Source of the DNA: Xiphydria camelus
Lineage: Eukaryota > Arthropoda > Insecta > Hymenoptera > Xiphydriidae
Length of the DNA stretch: 64,000 bases
NCBI GenBank assembly: GCA_963678675.1
Contig: OY783198.1
Location: 22,616,684-22,680,683, forward strand
Direction: 5' to 3'
How positions within the stretch are numbered: the first letter of the stretch is position 1; the number at the start of each line of letters is the position of its first letter. Of the stretch, positions 36,983-50,061 are shown one piece after another. The translations under genes were made by a program, and so were the position numbers. The notes under the pieces are model-generated. The model searched no databases, was not told the DNA's origin, and worked only from the letters and a program-made list of their open reading frames with translations.

Positions 36983-39900
36983 GAGTATTTATAGACACCT
37001 CACTCTCGCAAATGCGAACAATCGAGAGCATACATCGTGATGTACGCTCGCTAGACGCGATTGCCTTCCGACGATCGCTCTCGTTCGACGTTACCGGAGA
37101 AAGGAGGATTGCCGGATGCGATATCAAGCGAGACGGACGGATGAATACCGCCTTGTAGGTACGCGCGCGCGCCTCGTTCGATCCGTTGCAGCGAGAGAGA
37201 GAGAGAGAGAGGGGGAGGAGGGGCAAGAGCGGTGATAGCGAAACGCGCATTATCCAATCGTCTGGAGTATTTACGGACGTTGTTTAGCGACGCGCCTCGA
37301 CGGCAGTCGTGACCGACGTCGGTGGGAATCCGCCCCGAGATCGACTCTCATACGCCTCGCACTCTGGGTCGCGAGGCTGTGCGGCGGTCTCTCCCGGTCG
37401 CCCCCGTAATAGCACCTACGCCGCGCGGCTAACCGCGCGATCTCGTCGATCTTCCCGTCGATCGTAAAGATCGTCGGGACGTCGTCGATCGTCCGATATT
37501 GCGTCGCGTCGCGGAATATAGCGGGACCGCCTGTACACCGGTCCCCTGGTGCACACCCGGAGCCTCCTCGACACCGCGCTTCGAGCCGCCGAGGAATTTC
37601 GAAACGAGCCTCCGCTCCCCTCCTCTCCTCTCCGCGGAACGTCTCGACGGATTTAAGGCGCGCCTCGCGTCCATTAACGCGGATGGATCTTCCGAAAATA
37701 GCCGCCGAGAGTACCTCGGACTCCGGAGAGTCACGAGTGTATATGCGTTCCCTCCGAAAATGCAAAGACGTACGGGCTAAGCACTCTTTCTCGTTCTCTC
37801 TCCTTTTCTTGGCGGTACGCGCCTCGCTCTCGGCCCCTCCAGGGAGAAGAAGGGTCTCCCGATTAAATATTCAAGCGGGCGGTAGACGGGGAGAGGGGGG
37901 CGTGCCTCGCCGAGAGCCCGTCGCGGTTAAAACGCGATCTTGGGGGGGAAAACACGCGAGGTTAACCCGGGGAAAGTAGCCAACCCACTCGTGGTGTACA
38001 TCTGATGAGTAAATATACACCTTCCCGACGCGTTAACCCCTCGACCCCGGGCGCGTAACGTGTCCGTGGCGCGCTGGCTCTGATGCGTCGGGGTGTCTTT
38101 TTCTTCCTTCCACTCGCTTTCCTTATATGGGCACGGGTAATGTATATCAACTATTTCTTTCTCTCTTTTTCTACGAAGTCCGAAATACCCCGTCGGATGG
38201 ACTTCCGCGGGGATCGATCATCGCTTCCGGTCGCATTTAACATTCCTAGTTGCATCTTCGAGAGGGGCAACAACCCGCGCGCGCGCGCAGCTGGACTCTC
38301 CGTTATCTCGAAAGCAATTAACGGTGCAATTAGCCGTAGGAGGTCGTACAGAGGTACCGAGCCGTTTAGCAATCAATTCGGAATTGGACGCGCCGTCGGC
38401 GGGCCGGAAGTCGCCGTGATTCGGTCCGCCCGGAGAGTCGCGCGGAATCGTCCCCCCCTTCCCACGCCTCTTCACCTCTCGCGACTCCTACGCTCTCGAT
38501 GGCTCGTCAGGTACTCCGGGGGCTCGCCAGGTAACGGGCTCAAACGATTGGCCTCTGGTCCCGCGGAGTTGCGCGCTGTTGGACCGGTTCGGTGATCTTT
38601 AAAGAGGTCCCGGTAGTCGAGTGCACGCACACCCTATCGCCCGTGATCCTCCTACACTTGACCGCGACGGCGGAGGATTTTTTATCGATGAACCTTCCGG
38701 ATGAGTCGCTTCTTCCCGTTCGTTTTTCATACGTTTAATCGCGGGGTGGTAGCCTCGAGATTTCTCTTCGACGCGATATTTATTTATATCGCATTTAATG
38801 TTCATTTGGAGGGGGCAGATTCATTATTTATTACGGCGATTATCGAGGAGAGATATCGTATCAGAAGATTAGTTCATCCCTCCGAGTCGATAAATTTGCC
38901 GAATTTCGTGGGGATTTGCGAAGAGTGAGGGCGCGATAGGGGGAGAGGGAGAGAACGGGGAAAGCCGCGGTTATCGTGACGATTACGTCCGTTCGACGAA
39001 TCCTTTCAGTCCCGCCGTTTATCTTTTCTCGGAAACGAAACGTGGCGCGAAGGAAAGTTTCGACCCGCGCGCGGTAATTCCACGAGCGAGATTTTTGTCG
39101 GCCGCCCGTCGGTCCGCCGCGCCGCGTTATAAATTACGACGGCCGCCGCCGGAGAATTTTCTTATTTCCGAGAAATAACAGAGCGCGTCTCTCGTGGCAC
39201 CGTACTTTCGTTTAACCTCCTCGACCCTCGTTGCGGAGTCGGATCCCGCTCGCGCGGATTATTCGATTAATCACTCTTAATTAAGATCTCTCGTCCTGCT
39301 CCGCGACGCGTCATCGCGATCCGTCGATTCTCGCGCTCACCACAGCGCGGCCGGGCTCTTAATTCTCCCCTCTCTTGATCACGCTTCGATTATACCGCGT
39401 CGATTATCCACTCGGGAAAAACGCGCTGGCGGCTCCGAATCTTTTCTGCTTCGTCTGATGAGAAGGGAAAAAATAATCAGCTCGATTTCGTTTTAACATT
39501 AGAAGCAACCAAAAAAGGGGGATGCGAGATAAAATCAACACGCATTTTCCAGAGCTTGAGATCGATCGACCCGTTATAACCTCTCCAATTGTAGCAAAAC
39601 GAAAAGACCAGGCGACGACGTCCGAAATAAATGTCCTCACGCGAGCCGAGTTTCGTGTTCCCGTAGGGCGGATCGCCGCGCCGTAGGTATAATCCTCCCT
39701 CTAATCAAATTAGAGACGTAAACTGACGATACGCAGTTTTCCACCGAACGCGCGAAACCCGAAACGCGCGATAGCAAGGAGGGAGTGGATTAGATCCTCT
39801 TTCCTCTCGCGCTCGAGATTCCATACGAGTTCCAGAGCGGCTCAATTTCATTCCGCGGAGCTGGAAAGTAGTGGACGTGCCACGGTGAGCTCGCGTCGAT

Positions 39901-40187
39901 CTCGGCCGGCAACGCCTCCGACTCACGTACGCGGGAAGCACGTGGGTCGAGGGTGTTAAGTTCAAGAGCATCGCTCGCACGCGTCGGCGGCGCGTATACG
40001 AATCGCTATGCTAAACGCGTCGGCCCTTTCGAGATCTTCTCGCGCGATCTCGCGACTACTTCTCTCGAGTCTCGACGATCGTCTCGACTTCCTCGAATCA
40101 CCTCTCGAATACGCGCTCGATTTATGTACACACGTCGTTAATTTTCTGCTGTCTCGTCGCTCTTCGCTCGCCCCTCCCGAGCAATCA

Positions 40188-40370
40188 CGAGTCGAAATGT
40201 TACGCCTACTTTGATGCTTTTAATACCTCTTTCGGTCTACCATTGGTCTATTCTGGTTATGAGCTCCTATTTTGAACCTAGAGTTGGTGAAATGTTCACT
40301 GACGAATTATTTTAGGCCCGATATGGGGTTTCGATACAATGGAAAATCGACCTAGGGGTGCTAGGTATAA
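40188..40370 (+). repeat. Dispersed direct repeat G, copy 1
   Basis: This stretch and 42098-42270 are diverged direct copies about 1,910 bp apart. Shared blocks include TTTTAATAC, GAGCTCCTATTTT (AAGCTCCTATTTT in copy 2), AACCTAGAGTTGGTGAAA, GTTCA and CGACCTA. No inverted ends or frame seen; probably fragments of an old interspersed repeat. Confidence 0.7.
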
Positions 40371-42097
40371 ATCTAGAAGAGTAAATCTAAAATTTCGGGA
40401 TGTATCGCGCGAATATATAGGTTAGAATATACCTATCGTCAGAATCGTCCGAAAGGAAGATCATTTCTAATGTCGGGAAGATTGAAAAGAAAATTCTCTT
40501 ATAGCTGTTGGTTACTCAATATTTTTCTATTTTTATTTAGGAATGACAAATTTTTATAATTTTTCAGATATCTGCAATATAAAATTATATGCCGACGATA
40601 GAAAGTTCCATCCCGTGGTCAGAATTTTCGGTAGAAAATATAATAATTCTGAAACTCGCCCGCTCAATTCGCTTTGTTCAATTCGCTGAATTGCGAACGA
40701 GCGAGTCGCGCGCGGCGCTACGTCGTTTGTCGAGAAGTTCTAGAGTTAACGAATGGAGTTTCTGCCTCTCGAGGGTAGAAAACCTCGCTCCGGAAAACAC
40801 GACGGTGCGGCGCGCGTTAACTACCGAGTTGGTCCGCCGGATAAGGGCTTTCTCGGGTGGGAGTATATGGTACACGTACACGTATACCGGCGGGAGGGAG
40901 GGTTGTTCACGCGATTCAGCTTGTAGCGTAGATCTGTACACGTTCAACGTCATATATCAACTGGTACACGCTAAAAAAGTGGTTTTATTCTTTAACACCA
41001 TTTCATCGGTGTAGACCTCTACGTAATCATATCTGGTGTCATTCAGTCTTGATTTTATTGTTATCTAACGCCAGAAGTAATCTATATAGATTCACACCGC
41101 AGAATTTTTTACCGTGTACGACTTCTCCGCGGAAACAACCGCGCGATTTCATCCAGTTTCCCTCTCGGCGCTGGACGCGTTTGTATTTATCGAGAGAGAC
41201 GAAATTAGCGACGGGAACTTCCATTCGATCTCATGGAAGACCATCGGTTTCGGCGAACCGCGAGGCGAGGTCCGGAAGTGATTTCGAACGGCGACTCGAA
41301 GCTTGTTTATCGAGCGTCCGCCAACGATAACTTCTCCGCAGCGCCGCGCGAATTTTCTTCGCGGCTTCATTTCCACGCCGGAGATGCGTATTTATAGCGA
41401 GCTTCGATACGCTCGTCCCCGATTCCGAGTGCCCGCGCGGTTACTCGTTTCCACTTTTTTTTTCCTCGTCTCCAACAGTGGTAGCTCATTCCTCCTCTGG
41501 TTTCTTTCGCGCGGGAGACGAATCGACGGGGGAAAAAAGTTGCGAAACACGTATAACGACGACGACGAGTCGCGCTCCTCGCAGGCGCGAAACTTCCGTT
41601 CGAAAACCAATAGTCTCGAGGCTCGCGCCGCTGTACCTGTCCATTATTTTCGCTGAACGTCGGCGCTCGGAAGTAATTCGAAACTACCGTTACTCTCGCG
41701 CGCAGCGACGGCCCGACGTCTCTCACTGTGCGCGATCCGAGTGCTTACGAGTCGAAACTAAAAATTCGGCGCTAACTTCGACACGCGCGCGCGCGCAGTC
41801 TCTGGAGAACCGAAAGACTGGAACCGGAAACTTTTAAGGTCGTGGCTCGTATTGTCGAGAGTCTCGTTCCTCTAAGAATACACCGCTTCCTTATTTATCC
41901 CCAGTGGAGCAGCTTTCCTCTAATCACGCTGCCGTCGCTCGAGGTAATTTGCAGCGACAAACAAATTTTTAAATCGTCAGCGACAGGGAAGGGAAAGTAA
42001 GCGCAATTATTAAAGAAAATCTCCCCCTCCGCCGTAAGATACAAATCGTCGCGACAACTCGAGTTAGAATTCTATCTGATCGACGTCTGCATGCCCG

Positions 42098-42270
42098 CGA
42101 GTCGATATTTTACCCCTGGTTTGATACTTTTAATACTCCATTCGACCTACCATTCTCCTACACAGCCTATAAGCTCCTATTTTAAACCTAGAGTTGGTGA
42201 AACGTTCATTAACGGACTATTTTACGCTTAACGCAAGATTTCAGTACGATGAAAAAACGACCTAATATAA
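42098..42270 (+). repeat. Dispersed direct repeat G, copy 2
   Basis: Second copy of the repeat at 40188-40370. The best conserved block is ACCTAGAGTTGGTGAAA. The similarity fades on the right after CGACCTA. Confidence 0.7.
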
Positions 42271-43025
42271 TCCAAAAGGAGCAACGTTTAGTCGTGAGTA
42301 TAGTAGAAAGGCTCGGAGGCGTTGTCGCGGCTCTCTCCCCCCACCGCCCGGTCCTCCCTCCCGAATATCGCACGTGTCGTCCTCGCGTAAACACGCGCCG
42401 CACGGCCACGCGAGGCTAATAGAAATAATAGCACCGCGCGGGGCTACGATTTCATGTGTTATCTACCGCCTATTTCTCAAGCAACGCGGAGGGCTCCCGG
42501 TAGCTCGGTAAAGCTGGAAGAGGATAGACGAGAGCCGCCCGAGCATAAGCCGTTTCGTTTCGCGGCGTGGGAATACGAACTTCGCAGAGTCGGACGAACA
42601 ACTGTTACGTTCGGCGCGCGGAGTGGAGCAGCGGAGCGCCGTTGCTGCGCGGCGGAGTTACTACTAGCGGAGTTAGCGGTGCGCCGCACCGTGGGTAGGC
42701 GAGGGAAAGACGGAGGAAAAACAGGGAGATAGCACGAGACGAGAGCAGTGGAGAAAGAGCGCGCCGGACGCGCTCGTTATTCATGACAAAATGGTAACGG
42801 TGTTTCCCGCCTCGGCATGTGCCGCGTCCACCTACAACCGTTGCGCGAGTGGTGCTACGCCGCGTCGGCTTCCCGCCGTGCGGAATGGCGCACGATTCGA
42901 ACTCTCCGGACTTTCGCTTCGCCGTGATTACCTACTCGTATCCTCTCTGAGATTTCCCTTTTCGCGACGCGGATCCGCCTGGCTGTTTTGTTATTCGATT
43001 ATGATCGAATGTCGTCCCGCGTACC

Positions 43026-43318
43026 TACACGGAGAAAAATGATTTTGCAGTTTTAACAAAACTAGGTTTTATCGAGTACTTCTTGCTATCTTGACAAAAA
43101 TATTATCTGTGCCAGTAAAAGACGTATTCACACAATAATAGTAAAATTATTTCCCGGGATGGCAAATATTTTTAACCAACAAAATTTCACCGTAATTGCA
43201 GTTACATTTGCCGTTATTAGGTGTATTTTTGCTGCCACAGATAATGTTTCTGTCATGATAGCAAAAAGTTGCCGGCAAAATCTATTGCTCAGACTGTAAA
43301 ATAATTTTGTTCCGTGTA
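43026..43318. mobile_element. MITE family D, TA-flanked inverted-repeat element
   Basis: The left end TACACGGAGAAAAATGATTT pairs with the right end, reversed TACACGGAACAAAATTATTT, followed on both sides by matching CAG and further partial pairing inward. The outermost TA on both sides may be the target duplication, which would fit the Tc1/mariner superfamily, but with one copy this is inference. About 290 bp, no transposase. Confidence 0.65.
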
Positions 43319-43576
43319 TAGGTACTCGCAAGGCTTGTCAGGGACTGAAAGCGTGGCAATTTTCAATCGTGACCTATCGACTTTGCATCGACGCGATTAG
43401 ATTACTCTGTATCGATTTATGTATGCTTACATCCATGTAGGTACGCTCATCGGAAGAGTTCGAAATATAAGATCGAATTGTCAATCCTCCCGTCGGAACG
43501 ATTTCTTCAGATCCTATAGTGCGATATCTCGAGTGAGTGGGCGAGTGAGCGACGATGTTATTCCGAGACATCGTGT

Positions 43577-43617
43577 AAGATTGAGGGGGGGGGGGGGAGA
43601 GAAAGAGAGAGAGAGTC
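43577..43617. repeat. Poly-G tract followed by GA run
   Basis: A run of about eleven G, then a GA-rich stretch. Non-coding. Similar G tracts occur at 246-260 and 44099-44113. Confidence 0.8.
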
Positions 43618-45497
43618 GAGAGTCGGTAATTTGAAAAACAATGCGAGTGAAAGTTTCAGGAAATCCGTGGGAAAAAGTCTGTTTCGAAGAAAATCTCTAT
43701 TGCGCAATAAATAATCTTAATTCTAATGTCGAAAGAAGACGCGTTCGAGTCGTAATGCAACAGAAGCTTGCGCGAGCGTGGGAGAAGCCCGCCAGTCGTC
43801 GTGGTGAGAATCGATTTATAATTAGTCAATTGGTCATCGACTCCTCGAATGAGTTTCTCGCGAAATTAAAATTTGGCCCACGCAAAAAATTCCACCGAAA
43901 ATTCGCGCCGACTTGACCCTTTAACGCGCCGTAGCTACTAATTCCGCCATTATAGCAATTAGGCCACATTGTCTCTGTCTTTCGCCAAATAACCGATTCA
44001 TCGTAGCGTCATCGTTTATCATGTACCGTCGAGAGATAGCAATTTTTCTTCATTTCGACGACTCGAGAACGCGTCTCCGGGGTCGATGTAACCCTGTTGG
44101 GGGGGGGGGGGGGAGCCGGCGATCTACTCCGGTTTCCGTGAGTCACTCTTCCGCGAGTCATCGGGCGGCCGTCCGAGTCGGCAGGATTTCGCGAGAAGGG
44201 GGAGGGGAGCGAAATTCGCGTAGGTGAACCGAAAATATAATTTCCCTCCGCGAGACGAGGCGTGAGTCACGTGCTCGTTTCAATTTCTATCCAACATTCG
44301 TCGTTCTCGGTACCGTCGTAGAGAAACGCTTGTAATAAATTGTATCTATCGAGCGATGTATAGAGGTCAGGAAAAGGTCAGTCGCGCGATGCGTCCACAA
44401 ATCGCCATATAGATTCTCACGTGTCACTGGCATCTATTTATCGCGGTGCGAACGCATCGCACGAACCTCTCGTTCCTCTCTCAGGAACCGGCGCCGCACG
44501 CTCATCGCTTCCGGATCGACTGTGATCCGAGAAACGCCATAGGAACTGACCTGACTCGAGCGCGTCGAAAATACGCGCGCTCTCGATTTCGCCGAAGCAG
44601 CAGTAGCAGCAGCCCTCGGCGCGCGTCTGGAATTCCTGCACGATAAACATCATCTCTTCCTCCGTGTCCGTCTCTCCCGCGGTGCTGTTCGTTCGATAAA
44701 CTTCCCCCTCTCTCTTTCTCTGCCTCGCTGCGAGAGCGCGTGGGTGACCGGGGACCCGGCCACAGGTCCGTCTTTATCTGTGGATGTAACGGTAGAAGAA
44801 CGCGGTAGGTACACAACCGGGTCCGAACGGTCTTTACTTCGCAAGGAACGAGTTTCGCGGCTCGGGCTCGACGTCTCCGGATCGGAAGGGAGCGGGCGAT
44901 GCGGCGCAAGGGGCTATAAATCAGCCGCGCCGCGCGGGCGGAGGGGCCTACGTATTCCGCACCTGTGCTCGGGCGCCCTTAAATTTCATATTCGAATCCG
45001 ATAAGGTGTTTTGGATACGACGGGCGCGCATACGTGTGTGATATACAGCTTGTCTCGGAATATATATTGCCGTATAACGGGCTGCCTGCCGCAGGGAGAA
45101 ACCGCTGCGTGTCAATCCTCGGGTGTCGGAAGGTGGCTATACCACGAGTCGGAATTTTAGAGATTTAAATCTCGTCGGGTTTACACTTACGGATATTTTT
45201 TTGTTAACTCCAATGCGAGCATGCGAGAGGCGTTTTTACCATCAGGTACCCGAGAGGAGAGTTCCGACTTCTCTACACCCAGGGAAAAGGTCTTAGTTGA
45301 ATACGAATCTAATAGAAAAATTTATCAGAGATGAACAGGAACTTATTCACATCGAACGAAAGTCTATTTGAATTTGATTGATGTTCTGCTAGGTATGTAC
45401 TCGATTAAAAAAAGATACGCAAAACATTTATCAAATTCAAATAGACTTTTATTCGATGCGAATAAATTCTTATTTATCCCAAATAACATTTTTTATT

Positions 45498-46297
45498 TGT
45501 TCGCGCCACGCGAACCGCTCCACAGTTTCGGAGCCTCAGTTGCGACAGCACGGCTAGTGTTTTAAACCAAAGCGGCCGGTGATTTGCGGTCGCGCGTGCT
45601 ATTAACCCGGAGGGGAGGGGCGCGGTCAGTCCTACAGGACCCAGACATCCTGACGCACAGTGCGCGTGCTACTGTCCACGTGCATCGGTGTCAAAGTCAC
45701 TCCCTCGCAACTCCTTCGTCCCACGGGGTCTCTTCTTGCTGGTGTTCCGATGCGAGGGAGTGATCGGTCCTGCAGGACAGAGGCACCATTGATCCGCGGG
45801 TGCTCGTGTTACCGCCCACGTGCACCGCTGCTTCCTTCACTCTCTCGCGATCCTTTCTTCCCACGGGAACCAACTCCTTGACCCGTGGGAATCCTAGCTT
45901 TAGCCATCGCGACGCGCTACTTTAAAACGACGGACGAGCGCGCCCGAAGTCAGTAGTCAACGAACATCCACGGTGACCGCGTCACGACAACTTGTACTCG
46001 ACGCGCGTCCAACTACTCGCCGCGTACCTTCGCATCGCACTTGCACTCGAACAGCCACTGACCGCGCGCCACAATTTCTGAACTCGACGTGCGTCGTTAC
46101 TAGACGCGTACCTTCGCGATCCTAGCTACAGTGACTCGCTCAACCACCACGCGTATTTGCGCGTTTTCGTACCGGCTTCCTTTAACCGCACACGAAATAA
46201 ACTCACGTATGGAAACTGCAACCCACCCAGGCTTTCCGGCACCATCACCCGATCCTTAAACTAGCCCAGCGAACTGCTCTCCGCGCGCGTCGGAACA
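45498..46297. mobile_element. Solo LTR, 800 bp, nested in a family B MITE
   Basis: The sequence starts TGTTCGCGCC and ends GTCGGAACA, the TG..CA ends of a retroviral-type LTR, with TGTT/AACA inverted termini. It is flanked by TTATT (45493-45497) and CTATT (46298-46302); the intact MITE has CTATT at this point, so a 5 bp target duplication with one later change is the simplest reading. A poly(A) signal AATAAA is at 46196-46201. There is no internal retrotransposon region, so this is a solo LTR left by recombination. Five-base duplications fit Bel/Pao or Gypsy-type elements; the clade cannot be set from the LTR alone. Confidence 0.82.
45623..45870 (+). repeat. Diverged tandem duplication inside the solo LTR
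   Basis: Two units about 138-140 bp apart (45623-45730 and 45761-45870). Shared landmarks in the same order: TCCT(A/G)CAGGAC, CCACGTGCA, CACTC(C/T)CTCGC and CCCACGGG. Duplicated blocks in the upstream part of LTRs often hold enhancer elements; that role is inference. Confidence 0.65.
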
Positions 46298-48020
46298 CTA
46301 TTATGTATTCGTATTTAACTAGACTTTTTCCCTCAGTGTAATTCCCTTCATTCCGATTGTTGCATTTCCTGGGAAGAGAAAGAAAAAAAAACGAGAAATA
46401 CATAATAGATGAAGAGAAAGCGGGAGGGAAGGAGTGGGTGAGAGATGGAGTTACGGCTTTAATTTCCCGAAATAGGTACGCGTCCGCCAGGGACATCGAA
46501 TTTACATGAAATCCTCATCTCGAGACGGCGCCGCGTGGGTGCGGACTCGACATTTACATCGTCCGTTTCTACGCGTAATACACGTCCCGGAATAATTTTG
46601 TGGGATAGGAGAACGCATCCCGTAGTTCCCGGCGCTCAAACGCGAGCGTCTAGGAAAGGCGCGCACCTATAGCTGATGTACGCGATATACGGACTGGCCC
46701 TCCGAGGAAAAGGCTGGCGTCTCTCTAATTCCATCAACCCCGACCGCCTCGTATTCTCGAGGAGCGGGAAAGGGAGAAAGATCGAGTTACGGCCTTAATT
46801 TCCCGAAATACGCGCCTGTGACGCAGAGGGTTCGCGCGCACGCACGAATGCGTGCACGCTATCTCTCCGACGTCCTCGTGCACCCACGATGCACCGCGCA
46901 TCCGTCACCACTTGTGACTCATCAACGTCGATAACCCGGGGTGGGAAGTTGCCGACGAACAGGGTGAAAGCAGATAGCTTTTCGAGAGCTATTTGAATTT
47001 CGGTTACTTTTAATCGATATACCGTCGAATCTCGACCATTAGCGGTGTCGTGGCTTTGGCGAGAAGCGAGAGACGACGGTGAGTTGGCTCCTCGTTACCG
47101 CTGCTTCTCGTGGCAAAGTGGGGCCAACTTTTCGTCTCCCCGTAACCCGAGCAGCGAAGCTCGGAACGCGCGACACCGCGGATCGTGGGGCGACGGAGAA
47201 GGTGGATGGTACTCTGCGTACGTCTCTCGGGTGCGAAGGAACCGGGCCACGTCGATGGGAGTCGCTTCGGTTGAAAAATTACTCGCCCGGAAAACGCGGG
47301 ACGAAACACAAAGAAGCACCAGAACAACAGGCCCCGCGGCGAGCGTTGCCAGAGCCGCGAGCGCGCGCCTAGACTTTTCATTTTCCCGTTTTCCCGTGCC
47401 TTCCCGAGGTGGAAGCGGCTAGAGTATCGCGCGAGCGTACGGTATATTGCTCTCCCTTTGTTTTCCACGGGCGAATAATCGTGAAAGCCGTGAAAACGCC
47501 GCGATTGCTTCCGCCAGACGTGCGTTTTTCCGCGAACAAAGGAGCGTCGCGTCGGTCTTCCTCGGGAGCGCGAGTCGCTCTCGTTATTAATTATTAATTA
47601 ATCTTCGCGCGGGAGGCGCGTCTCGCGACGAGAGCGCCGGGGTCGAGTGCGTGCAACCGCTGCGCGCGAAGGAGGGACGCGGGACGCGCGCGGATCGTCG
47701 CGTGTAAAACTTCCGGCAGAGGCGTTGAGTGTTTTACGACTTCGGGGATGATCTCCTCGGAATCGCTCGGAAGGCTGCTGCTGTTGCCGCGTCTGACAGC
47801 TTCGAGAACCTTGTGAACGGGGAGAAAAGTGCGGCTTCTCTGACGTTTATGGCGCTTCGACGACCTTCCGCGATCGGCGACCGGATCGATTTTCGTATGG
47901 GGTAACGCGATTATCACTGGAACTACCGCAACCGGTCAATTCGACCGGTGTCTCATTCAGAGTTCCATTCAACCTCAATTATTTCGTAACCCTTGAGGTT
48001 TTTGTCAACATTGGTACAAT

Positions 48021-48057
48021 ACTTTTTTGTAGAGCACATTTCGGCCTACAAAAAAGT
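48021..48057. repeat. Perfect 12 bp hairpin
   Basis: ACTTTTTTGTAG (48021-48032) and CTACAAAAAAGT (48046-48057) are exact inverted copies with a 13 base loop. It lies in an AT-rich patch of unknown origin (about 47970-48340), possibly an old DNA transposon fragment. Confidence 0.7.
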
Positions 48058-50061
48058 TCTGTAGCAGTGTGGACGAAAAATCCACGGATAACGAGATAAT
48101 CACCCGCCAAAACGACCGTCTTATAAAGCGCGACCATATTCGGTAGTTCTAGTGTTATTTACGATATAGAGTTCGGTATATGGTGAATGGCGGGTACACT
48201 TTTGATGTAGAAAAAAACACATCAGGCTGTCTGTAGATGCGATCAAAAATTACAGATCTATTCGAAAATCAGAAATAACGCGAAACGCGGAAAATCGCAT
48301 CACCGACCAAAATTGCATTTTCGTCGAATCCCAGTGTCATCGCTAATTGCAATTAAACCCCTAGGCGGAGGCACCTCGTTTTAATGAGGAAAAATAATCC
48401 ATCCGGCGTCGCGATGCCGGTGAAGCGAATGCGATTTTCGCGATGAGCAGATCTGCCTATCTCGTTATCCGACTCCGGCGAGAGCCAAATACTCGTGGCC
48501 CGCGATCGTTCCGTGTGCGCACTTCGGTAAAGTCGAGGTAAAGGCTGTCGGTAATATAGGCACTTCCTGGCCTATCTTATCGCCTCGCGCGATAACGAGG
48601 ATATCGCGTGGGCAGATATAAATAATTGACGCTCCGCGCTCCGTACCGTTATTCGTGGAAGAGGCGACCGAAAGCGAATGCGATTGGTGAAAATGTGGGA
48701 ATTTTTCCTCGGAATTTTCTCCGTTTCGGTATCCAAAAATGATCAGGCATCTCATTTCGGCGATATCAAGCAATCTGAGAATTCTCAATTTAACCAAATT
48801 CGTCTCTCTCCGACGGTCCCTCCGAGGATTTATTGTCCCGGAAGCGGCAGGATTTTTTAAGGCGAGACAAACGTGAATTCCACCGAAGAAAATCAGACGT
48901 CTCCTTCAATCAAAGGGCCTTTGTAAATCGCCCGACTATTTTCGTCACTTCGACTTTATCCCTCGTGGTAAAAATATCCGCGGTGGAGTTTATTCGAGAC
49001 ACGAGGCCTTCCTAAATAGAGCTACGGCGGTACGAAGACGCGTCGTAAAAAAGCTCCCGTCGGCCATATGGGTCGTACATCCGGGGACGTAATGACGCGT
49101 GGATGTCGCGCTGCCGTAACTGGGAGAAGTATGATACGAGCGACGCGAGCGCAGGTAGGAGATGTCGCACAGGTATCTTGTATGACGTGTCGTCGCGAGT
49201 ACCTCACTCCGCGCCACATGTCCTCGCGTAATCATGTTGGGGAAAGTCGGGTAGCGCCGGACACTTTGATGACCCCTAATTCTCGTGGTTGGTAATCGGG
49301 GACACGTATAGAGCGTCAATGCAAACATCTGTAAGCGCCAGGTAAACCTTGTTATTTCGCACGTGGAGACGCTTCGATTTTCTATTTCTCCGTGTCGTAA
49401 TCATGACTATCTGATTGCAACGTTGAACAGCAGAGAGGGACTCTAGAGTATCAATAATTTCACGTCTCCCCCCGAACAATTTTTCAACCGCCCTTCAAAT
49501 TGGCCGGATCTTATCGAAATCCGAAGCTGACCACACCTAGATATTCCCGCTGATCCGCACCAGCTGCGGTAACCTCTTTCTTCTCCCCCGCGAATTTCCG
49601 CAGCCGCGCATTCACCGAGAAAAATTGGAGAAAAAGAGCGCGCGATTTTTTCCTACCAAACACCCTACAGGATCATCGTGCGCAGCGGCGTGCGTGAATG
49701 GGGAGCGGACCGGGTGCTTTCATCGACGGAGCCAAGTTGTGAAAACACCAGCGAACCGTCTCAACCGCGAAGTCCCATCAGCGCTAGATTCTCATCGGCT
49801 TTTTCTACCATTTTTTACCCTCGGTGCCCGACGAACGCGTGTATTTTCGTATATACGCACGCACTCGCGCGAACGCCGCCACCCTTTCGCTTCGTACGCA
49901 GTAGTCGCTCTCTCGTCCGTTCGTTCACTCTTTATAAATAGAAACTTAAACCGCTCGGCTCGTTCCGGGTGTGGCACTCTGCTCGTCCCGCGACGGTCCT
50001 CGGCCTGCCACCCCATATGCACTTTCCAGCGAAAAATATCTGCATCGATATCTGCAGAATA

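Larger units (their letters stand above)
45276..46338. mobile_element. Palindromic MITE, family B, second copy, split by an LTR insertion
   Basis: The left part (45276-45497) begins CACCCAGGGAAAAGGTCT and matches 33001-33253; the right part (46298-46338) ends in the reverse complement of CACTGAGGGAAAAAGTCT. Between them lies an 800 bp sequence absent from the intact copy. Removing it with its 5 bp duplication leaves 258 bp, close to the 253 bp of the intact copy, and restores the internal order CTATT followed by TTCGTATT. Confidence 0.85.
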
